DNA of 28,288 bases from Candidatus Poseidoniaceae archaeon (GTDB lineage Archaea; Thermoplasmatota; Poseidoniia; Poseidoniales; Poseidoniaceae): positions 1 through 28,288 of the forward strand of contig JAQXFM010000121.1 of the NCBI GenBank assembly GCA_029250305.1. The letters are read 5' to 3'. Position 1 is the first letter of the stretch. Each line of letters opens with the position of its first letter. The position numbers and the translations under genes are program-made. The notes beneath the pieces are model-generated. The model made no database searches, was not told where the DNA came from, and saw only the letters and a program-made list of their open reading frames with translations. Below, one piece after another: positions 22,666-28,288 of this stretch.

Positions 22666-23838
22666 ATGTGGAAGCAAGCGCCAGAGAACACCCTCGAGAG
22701 CCTTCGCCATGCCATTGGCTTCCACGATGGGATTGAGTTCGACCTCCGTTTGACCTCCGACGGCGAAGCCATCATCCACCACGATGCCGATGTCTCTGTA
22801 CCAACATCGATGCTCACCTCCTCCAAACCTTGGGTTGAGCATTACACCCTCGATGAATTGGAGTCGTTTGGGTTCTGCTCGTTCCGTTCCTTGCTCGAAG
22901 ACGCCACGGTGCGGGAGCAGTGGAGGGACCATGGCAAAATGGGGTGCGTGGAATTGAAACGCCCGCATCCAAAATCAAAACCGGGTGGCGGATATTTTGG
23001 TCTTACTTCCCACAAGAAACACATCACAACCCTCATCAATACAGCTGATGAATTGTTGAATGAGTTCGAGATTCCGAATCAAAACACAGTGTACTATGCC
23101 TTCCACAAAGGGATGAAACCTTCCATCGAAGCCTCCTCAACACAGCGGCCATGGGCCGAACTTCTTCCCTACATTCCACCCTTTGGAACCCGCCAAACCA
23201 AGCGGTTGCGAGCCCTTCCTCAATTCCTCACACATTCGTTTTCACGCCTTGTGAATCATCATCGCAATTCTGGCGCATCGATGATACCCGGTGCAATCGA
23301 ATACTTCGTCCCACCGATCAATAAATTGCCGTTAGGAAAAAAAGTCGGATTGAGTGGAAAAGGCGCTTTGAACCTCCAAACAGCACAAGGGGGATTTCCT
23401 GTCTATGTGTGGCCAACCAAACCAGATGTTGAACACCGCCTCCAAGCTGCTGGGTTGACGGGTCTCACTGATGATGCAGATCCAAACCTCACTTGGCTGC
23501 CATCGGGCCACGCACGATGGACTCGACCAGCGACGCTCCCACTTGATGCAGAGCAACAAGCAACGCTTGAGAATGCGACGAAAGAACACCATCTTGACAT
23601 CCTCAAAGAACTCAAGGCCAACGTAGTGCCGTGGATGGAATGTGATGCATCAAGTCGTAGATCGTTGATGGCGATGTGGTCGAAGCGATGGCAATGGCAA
23701 TCGCTTCCGTCTTCAATTGGTCTTCCAGATGACCACGCCGCAGGATCAAGTCCACCTTGGCAGGCCGTGCGATTAATTGGACATCGTGGTTCAGGCAAGA
23801 CGCCGAGGCCAGTGCTGCAAGGTTCTCACTCGATGTGA
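22666..23838 (+). CDS. Glycerophosphodiester phosphodiesterase-like protein with displaced HRG motif
   Basis: 390 residues. GDPD core elements: QAPENTLESLRHAIGFHDGIEFDLRLT (PENT box; E24 and D26 of the ExD metal site), DGEAIIHHDADV (H39), CVELKRP (the conserved Glu-Lys strand), NTVYYAFHKGMKPSIE, VYVWPTKPDVEHRLQAAGLTGLTDDADP (beta-7/8 with the TDxP end). The canonical N-terminal GHRG box that carries the catalytic His-Arg is missing before PENT; ATG 22666 starts only 5 residues before it, and no upstream reading gives it. Instead, RLIGHRGSGKTPRP occurs at residues 369-382, just before the stop, after a ~95-residue helical extension. The enzyme would hydrolyse glycerophosphodiesters of phospholipid turnover. 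The downstream end overlaps citrate synthase by 13 bases. Alternative starts at 22597 (TTG) or 22657 (GTG) do not change this. Confidence 0.85.
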   Translation: MWKQAPENTLESLRHAIGFHDGIEFDLRLTSDGEAIIHHDADVSVPTSMLTSSKPWVEHYTLDELESFGFCSFRSLLEDATVREQWRDHGKMGCVELKRPHPKSKPGGGYFGLTSHKKHITTLINTADELLNEFEIPNQNTVYYAFHKGMKPSIEASSTQRPWAELLPYIPPFGTRQTKRLRALPQFLTHSFSRLVNHHRNSGASMIPGAIEYFVPPINKLPLGKKVGLSGKGALNLQTAQGGFPVYVWPTKPDVEHRLQAAGLTGLTDDADPNLTWLPSGHARWTRPATLPLDAEQQATLENATKEHHLDILKELKANVVPWMECDASSRRSLMAMWSKRWQWQSLPSSIGLPDDHAAGSSPPWQAVRLIGHRGSGKTPRPVLQGSHSM

Positions 23839-24992
23839 CGCAGACGTTGCTCTTCAGCAATGTACTTTGGGCGATAAATCGGAATGCCCTTACCATCACG
23901 CATGATACTGCGTTCATCGACAATTTGAGCACCAATGCCGGCAACTCTTGCCCATCCGAAGAAGGTGGTGTAGTATGTTGGGTCGGTAAGACCAATGTGG
24001 TGGAGAAGTGCGCCACTGGCGATGTCGACGTTGGCGTTTGGATTGCTGATTTTTGGGTTCTCGCTGAGAACACGAGGAGCAATTTCACGAAGCGCTGTGA
24101 TGATCTTGAAGTTCTCGTCTTCAGGGCAGATTTCCTGACCTAAAGCGAATTGAACCGTGGCACGTGGGTCTTCGGTTCGCAACACAGCGTGGCCAAAGCC
24201 GAACACAGGTCGCTTGGCTGCAAGTTCTGCTCGGACGAACCGTTCCACTTCGGCCGGGTCGCTTGTTCCAACTCGGAGTACAAACTCCAAACACGATTGA
24301 TTGGCTCGACCGTGCAACGGTCCTGAAAGAGCGTTCATGGCGCCAGCCATGGATGAGTACACTGTCGCATGACCTGAGGCAATCGCTTTGCCTGAGAAGG
24401 TCGAGAGGTTGCCGCCGCCGTGATCCATGTGCAAGACGAGGTAGGTGGAAATGACTTGGTTCATTTTTTCCTTGTCCACATCTTTGAGGTCGAGGGCGTT
24501 GACAAATCGGTCGACGAGGGAGGCTTGAGGGTCGTCCGCAGGGATTCCATCGGCACGTCCATCACGAATTCGGAAAATGAGGCCCATCAAGCGAGGCATG
24601 CGTGCGATGAGGTTCATGGCGTCTGCTCGCCAGTCGTTGGTTGTCTCGAGCATACCAAGGGTGTGTATGCCAACGCTGAGCCAATCCATGGGGTGGCCAT
24701 CACGAGGCAGGGTCTTCAGCACGGATTCCACGTCGCCAGGTATGGTGGCTCGGGCGGCGAGTTCCGCTCGAATCTCTTTCGATTGTTCTGGAGTTGGAAG
24801 CTCTTTATTGAAGAGCAGGTAAATGATGTCCTCAGGAGCGAATGTTGCGAGTTCTGCAATGGGGTACCCGCAGTAGTGGACTCCTTCGGTCGGCGTGACA
24901 AATGATGTTCGGCAAGTGCCCACTGGGACGCCACGAAGACCGGTGTTTAGGTGGTCCGATGTGACCTCAAGCAAGACCTCTTTATCGCTCAT
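23826..24992 (-). CDS. gltA: Citrate synthase
   Basis: 388 residues, the length of the short archaeal/Gram-positive type. It condenses oxaloacetate and acetyl-CoA to citrate at entry of the TCA cycle. Residues: SFVTPTEGVHYCGYPIAEL (N-terminal motif), HMDHGGGNLSTF (substrate-binding His), GPLHGRANQ (active-site His), FGFGHAVLRTEDPRA (the GHxVxxxxDPRA signature), NANVDIASGALLHHIG (catalytic Asp) and ARVAGIGAQIVDERS (Arg-containing C-terminal block). ATG 24992 has GGTGAG 6 bases upstream and lies behind a good TATA box; the TTG at 25019 is not preferred. A methylcitrate synthase activity cannot be excluded from sequence. Confidence 0.95.
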   Translation of the reverse strand: MSDKEVLLEVTSDHLNTGLRGVPVGTCRTSFVTPTEGVHYCGYPIAELATFAPEDIIYLLFNKELPTPEQSKEIRAELAARATIPGDVESVLKTLPRDGHPMDWLSVGIHTLGMLETTNDWRADAMNLIARMPRLMGLIFRIRDGRADGIPADDPQASLVDRFVNALDLKDVDKEKMNQVISTYLVLHMDHGGGNLSTFSGKAIASGHATVYSSMAGAMNALSGPLHGRANQSCLEFVLRVGTSDPAEVERFVRAELAAKRPVFGFGHAVLRTEDPRATVQFALGQEICPEDENFKIITALREIAPRVLSENPKISNPNANVDIASGALLHHIGLTDPTYYTTFFGWARVAGIGAQIVDERSIMRDGKGIPIYRPKYIAEEQRLRHIE

Positions 24993-25027
24993 ACTTCGCT
25001 CACCGTGTCCATCCAGCAAGGCTCATC

Positions 25028-25035
25028 GTATAAAG
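25028..25035 (-). promoter_or_regulatory. TATA box of the citrate synthase gene
   Basis: CTTTATAC on the minus strand is centred about 39 bases upstream of the ATG. Transcription starting about 26 bases downstream would give a leader of about 13 bases that holds the GGTGAG ribosome binding site. It is one of the clearest TATA elements in the window and separates the citrate synthase unit from the upstream operon. Confidence 0.5.
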
Positions 25036-25105
25036 CCGGTTGCATGGTGTCGCAGTGCACCACAAATCAGTGTTGCTGAGGATACTTAATCACGATTTGT
25101 GAGCG

Positions 25106-25576
25106 CTATTTTCGCCGATTCCAAGGGGGCCATGAACGGAAGCCCTTGGATGATTCACGATCGGCAAAGACATGGATTCGAATGGTCTCGCCTTCGACGG
25201 TAATTGCATCCTCCGCAGTGACGCCCGGACAGGTTGCTTTGACTTCATTCCATGCCCGGTCCGTTGCAAGATTTTCTGACCACCAAGGAAAAGCCGCACA
25301 TTGTTGTGGACGAACTTGGTAAATTGAACATCTTTTTTCTCCATCGAGAAAGATGCACACATCATCGCTCTGTCGACTCTTCAGCACATACCGTCCATCA
25401 AGTGTTTGCCGGCAGTCCTGCTCCAGCCATTCTTCCACGGGCAACTCATGGTGAGCTGCTATGCGTTCAGCGTCGCTGATCGAGAGGTAAACAATTCCAC
25501 CCGGTTCATCGCAACATCGGCCGCAATCTGGTTGACATGAAAATGGCACTCCAGCCATCCACCACGCTGCTTTCAT
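25106..25576 (-). CDS. YkgJ-family Cys-cluster protein
   Basis: 156 residues of the YkgJ/CxxCxxCC family (PF03692), proteins with a putative zinc or iron-sulfur site, some linked to protein modification. Cysteines visible: C14, C18, C21, C22 (FSCQPDCGRCC), then CIFLDGEKRCSIYQVRPQQC with three Cys, and ATCPG. The order CxxxCxxCC...C...C.IY..RP..C..FP matches the family consensus well. No membrane segment. The start ATG 25576 overlaps the stop of the AAA+ gene (ATGA), implying translational coupling. The C-terminal ~25 residues are basic. A redox or metal-dependent partner function with the DnaA-like protein is possible, but only gene order supports it. Confidence 0.87.
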   Translation of the reverse strand: MKAAWWMAGVPFSCQPDCGRCCDEPGGIVYLSISDAERIAAHHELPVEEWLEQDCRQTLDGRYVLKSRQSDDVCIFLDGEKRCSIYQVRPQQCAAFPWWSENLATDRAWNEVKATCPGVTAEDAITVEGETIRIHVFADRESSKGFRSWPPWNRRK

Positions 25577-27630
25577 TCTTCTTCACCCGATGGCGATGGT
25601 TCAATTGGCGTGAGTGTTGAAAGAGATATTGCTCGCATTGGCGTTGGTTCCTCATCGAGCAAATCCAACATGTCAATGGTCGATGCATCGACATCCCACT
25701 CGCCTTCTGGCACAAAACTGTCGAGTGCTTGCTCTGGTTTGACGTCAGGTTTTTTTCTTCTCCGCCCGACCTTTCGACGCTTCTTCTCGGCGTCTTCTTC
25801 AAACGGAGGGAGTGGTCCACGTTCAGGATCAATTTCAACGAGTTCTTCTTCCAAGCGTCGCAACTCATCAGCAATTCGAATTAACTCCTCAATGGATGCG
25901 TCGGGGGTCTGCTGGGCCAATGCCATCATTTTGTTTTCGAGGTTTTCAAGTCGCATGCCTCGTTCTGTGAACTCCGTTTCAAACGCTCCAATTTGCTGAT
26001 CAATGGATTCATCTAAATCGGTAAGAATTTCCGCAGCCGTGCTGTAATCACGCTCTTCAATCCGTCCTGTTCGTGCAACCAAGTGTTCGTCACGCTCGTC
26101 GAGGGCAAGGACGGATGGCACCTTGAGATCGATGTCATGAAGGGCCGTTTTCATGTATGCTTCGTGACGTGAATGGGCGTTTTGTGCCATGGCAGCCGTA
26201 TCGAATTCTGGCGGTACATATCCATCAGCACCAATAATTGGGAGTTCTGAGTGGAGTTCAATTCCCCCGATTTTTGTGTCGCTGTAAATCACATCTGTGG
26301 CTTCAGCAATGAGGCGAGTGGCGATGTCTGAAACATGTTCACGCTCGAGCGTTGGTTTTGGACGATGTGATTGTGTTTGTTCCCCTGACAGAACCGCTGC
26401 CACATCGTCTCCATCGAGCAACTCTTGGCCGGATTCGATCGCCAGAGCGACCAGGTCAAGGTTGGCTTTTGTCGCACGCCATGATGGCTGTGTGTGCAAC
26501 ACAATGCTCGCTAATTGTCCATCGTCCAACATGAGACCTCGTCTTAGGGCGAGGTGCCTTGCGAAGAGCACAAGACTGGTCGATGTTGGCGACTGAATAT
26601 TGACCTTCGCCGCATTTTTCACCAAGTCCCAGAGCCTTGAAGCAGGCCAACGGTTCGCTTCAATCGTGCTTGAAAGGACCACATGAACGCCCATATTGAG
26701 CGCATAGTCAACCATCATTCCGACCATGCTTGCTGTATCGGGCCTGTCTGCGATGAGGTGCGCATCGTCAATGGCAAGGAGTCTCCCATGTGCCAAGGCC
26801 TCTTGCCAACCGAGCGGTAACAATTCGAGCGAGGTCAGATCCGCGGCGTTCAGCAAGTAGACTTCTCCTTCTTGCCTTCGCATGACGCCTTGAGCCATGG
26901 CATGAACCAAGTGCGAGCGACCGCTTTCATTCGGACCAACCAACAGCAGCGGGTTGAGCGCAAGGCCAGGTGAATCGACCACGGCCTCTGCCGCTTGTGT
27001 CGCCCGAAGGTTTTCTTCAGTGGTGAACCACTGTTTGAAACTCATTCTCGATTCAGGACTGAGGCGAGGCGGCCAAGGGGCGTCCAGAGGTGCGGCGGTG
27101 CTGTGGTGGAATGGAGAAGATTCCTCTGGCTGTGCGAGGTGGTCCGGCAGTGCGTGGAGGGCCCGTCCACGCTGGCGATCAAGGACACGTTCCCAAACGG
27201 GGCGTCCATCCTGTTCCAATCCAACGAAGAAATCCTCTGATTGTTCACCTGCCACATCTTCTTCGATCGATGCACCTGTGCGTTCTCGCAAGTTACGCAA
27301 TCGACTGGATACAATGCTGGCCAATGATTCATCATTCGTGGATAGGTTCAGCGTTGGTTGATGTTTTCTGCTTTCTTTCCCAAGAACTGCATCGGCGACT
27401 AAATGGTACGTCGGCCGTTCGACCACACCGAAACGTTGCAGCAACGTTCCCTGTTTTGGTGCTGGCACAGAGCGCTTTCCGAGCAACTGATTCAAACGAG
27501 ATTTCGGAGCGATGCCTTTGGCGTTCGAATTTTGTTCTTCCTTCGGCAGCTCGGGTGCAGCACCGCTTTCGACAAGGCGCTGTTTAGCCCTGGCAATTGC
27601 CAAGTCCAAATGCGCCCGTCTTGAACTCAT
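25573..27630 (-). CDS. DnaA/Hda-like AAA+ protein with degenerate Walker A
   Basis: 685 residues. Residues 1 to about 195 are low-complexity and probably disordered. Residues about 195-390 resemble the DnaA/Hda AAA+ module: FKQWFTTEENLRATQAAEAVV (cf. FVVGxxNxxAxxAA), ALNPLLLVGPNESGRSHLVHAMAQG (Walker A GxxxxGR-S, R238 in place of Lys), GRLLAIDDAHLIAD (Walker B, D288-D289), HVVLSST (sensor 1) and WRATKANLDLV at the sensor-2 site. The DnaA domain IV DNA-binding helix-turn-helix is not seen; instead there is a ~290-residue acidic region, a coiled coil (about 570-620), a basic patch (KKRRKVGRRRKK) and an acidic tail. ATG 27630 follows AGGAGGGG and overlaps the preceding gene (ATGA); the ORF's longer start at 27681 is not needed. 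Archaea normally start replication with Orc1/Cdc6, so a role in initiation should not be assumed. Confidence 0.8.
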   Translation of the reverse strand: MSSRRAHLDLAIARAKQRLVESGAAPELPKEEQNSNAKGIAPKSRLNQLLGKRSVPAPKQGTLLQRFGVVERPTYHLVADAVLGKESRKHQPTLNLSTNDESLASIVSSRLRNLRERTGASIEEDVAGEQSEDFFVGLEQDGRPVWERVLDRQRGRALHALPDHLAQPEESSPFHHSTAAPLDAPWPPRLSPESRMSFKQWFTTEENLRATQAAEAVVDSPGLALNPLLLVGPNESGRSHLVHAMAQGVMRRQEGEVYLLNAADLTSLELLPLGWQEALAHGRLLAIDDAHLIADRPDTASMVGMMVDYALNMGVHVVLSSTIEANRWPASRLWDLVKNAAKVNIQSPTSTSLVLFARHLALRRGLMLDDGQLASIVLHTQPSWRATKANLDLVALAIESGQELLDGDDVAAVLSGEQTQSHRPKPTLEREHVSDIATRLIAEATDVIYSDTKIGGIELHSELPIIGADGYVPPEFDTAAMAQNAHSRHEAYMKTALHDIDLKVPSVLALDERDEHLVARTGRIEERDYSTAAEILTDLDESIDQQIGAFETEFTERGMRLENLENKMMALAQQTPDASIEELIRIADELRRLEEELVEIDPERGPLPPFEEDAEKKRRKVGRRRKKPDVKPEQALDSFVPEGEWDVDASTIDMLDLLDEEPTPMRAISLSTLTPIEPSPSGEEE

Positions 27631-28288
27631 TGAAGCCCCTCCTTTTCCCTGCGAAGTCGCTCGAAGTCTTCGAGTTCCCATACGCTCATTTGGTCTTCAA
27701 TGGTTGGGGGGCTTTGGTCTTTGGACGCAATCTCCCTTGGGAGGTGTTTGGGCTGAGCTTCAGCATCAACCCCAGGTCTTGCGAGCAATGGTGAGAGGGC
27801 ATCCGGGGCGTTGTGTGGGAGGCGATCGTTAACGGCGGCAATTGGTCGAGGTCCCGTTCCAACGGGGGGTAATTCGTGATGGTTTTTGGCGGATTGTTGC
27901 TTGGCAGCTTGGCCGAGTGGCCGCATGGATGGAGGTGAAGGTTTGAGCAGTTTCTCAACCGCTTTTTCTTGACGTTGTTGGATTGATTCTAATGAGGCGG
28001 AAATCGCAACGGGCTTCCGTCCCGAGGATAGTGCAGGGAACTGTGATGCGCGCTCTGGTGCCCCGGCCGCTGCTGCAACTCGGGTTACATGATTTGGTAA
28101 CCTCGGTTGCGTCGATGATTGTTTTTTCCGCCGGCGAAGGCGTTGAGCAGGCCTCGGTCCTTTCTTTTCCACGACCTGTGGTGTCGCCGGAACGGGTGTG
28201 GTCGGCTGCTCTTTTGGCATTTGGGCCACATTCACTGGCAACGAGTCTTCCTCCACATCAGGGGCCAAAGGCCTGCTCGATGGGGCCA
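27627..28288 (-). CDS. Disordered Pro/Ala/Gln-rich protein, 5' end outside window
   Basis: The reading frame is open from the window edge (28288) to a TGA at 27627-27629, so the N-terminus is missing; at least 219 residues. No folded domain recognised. Composition is rich in Pro, Ala, Gln, Arg and Ser. A basic patch AQRLRRRKKQSS lies in the first third, resembling the basic patch RRRKK of the next protein, and the last 25 residues (MSVWELEDFERLRREKEGLQ) are predicted helical and acidic/basic, a possible interaction helix. It ends with an ATGA overlap and strong ribosome binding site of the AAA+ gene, so the two are co-translated. Function unknown. Confidence 0.6.
   Translation of the reverse strand, partial: APSSRPLAPDVEEDSLPVNVAQMPKEQPTTPVPATPQVVEKKGPRPAQRLRRRKKQSSTQPRLPNHVTRVAAAAGAPERASQFPALSSGRKPVAISASLESIQQRQEKAVEKLLKPSPPSMRPLGQAAKQQSAKNHHELPPVGTGPRPIAAVNDRLPHNAPDALSPLLARPGVDAEAQPKHLPREIASKDQSPPTIEDQMSVWELEDFERLRREKEGLQ
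27636..27643 (-). promoter_or_regulatory. Ribosome binding site fixing the AAA+ protein start
   Basis: AGGAGGGG on the minus strand lies 5 bases before the ATG at 27630. It is strong and well spaced, and it supports the shorter start over the upstream in-frame start at 27681. Confidence 0.65.

Noticed and set aside
25573..27630. Calling the AAA+ protein the chromosomal replication initiator DnaA, with an origin nearby
   Set aside because: The DNA-binding domain IV and a canonical Walker A are absent, no clusters of DnaA-box-like repeats were seen, and the neighbours are unrelated to bacterial origin genes.

Overview
The window looks like a piece of a planktonic marine euryarchaeal genome, most likely Marine Group II/III (Candidatus Poseidoniales or a relative). 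This is an inference. It rests on the long archaeal-type single-chain PheS, a tRNA-Thr without an encoded CCA, archaeal GGTG/GGAGG-type ribosome binding sites, plausible archaeal TATA boxes (one consistent with leaderless transcription), dense gene packing with 4-13 base overlaps at gene ends, and a mixture of archaeal informational genes with bacterial-looking metabolic genes. No IS element, prophage, CRISPR array or rRNA was seen.

Layout. (1) 1-821, minus: 3'-truncated secreted or anchored DNase I-like (EEP) hydrolase. (2) 875-7271, plus: tight gene string of TPR protein, luciferase-like flavin monooxygenase, asparaginase-II-like amidohydrolase, 2-aminomuconate/2-hydroxymuconate-semialdehyde-type aldehyde dehydrogenase, stand-alone LON substrate-binding domain protein and PanB. 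(3) 7266-7754, minus: small membrane protein. (4) 7856-10185, plus: an AmnB-like extradiol dioxygenase with all metal ligands, overlapping a gene that fuses a metal-ligand-deficient AmnA-like subunit to a RidA/2-aminomuconate-deaminase domain. (5) 10191-16965, minus: aminotransferase, membrane zinc-ribbon protein, pheS, DEAD-box helicase with an Asn/Arg/Gly-rich tail, and a CocE/S15 hydrolase interrupted by one in-frame TAA. (6) 16993-20262, plus: tRNA-Thr(UGU), VOC protein, folD, a membrane-anchored Pro/Ser-rich protein and a PHP phosphoesterase. (7) 20259-22536, minus: TatC and a PAP2-type membrane protein. (8) 22666-23838, plus: a glycerophosphodiesterase whose catalytic HRG box is at the C-terminus instead of the N-terminus. 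(9) 23826-28288, minus: citrate synthase, then an operon of a disordered protein (5' end outside the window), a large DnaA/Hda-like AAA+ protein with a Lys-to-Arg Walker A, and a YkgJ-type Cys-cluster protein.

How genes work together. The aldehyde dehydrogenase, the two dioxygenase subunits and the RidA domain correspond to consecutive steps of 2-aminophenol meta-cleavage: ring opening to 2-aminomuconate semialdehyde, oxidation to 2-aminomuconate, deamination to 4-oxalocrotonate. The flavin monooxygenase and amidohydrolase next door could act upstream, but that is only positional inference, and the lower pathway is not in this window. The most unusual items are the dioxygenase-deaminase fusion, the archaeal DnaA-like AAA+ operon and the apparently permuted GDPD.
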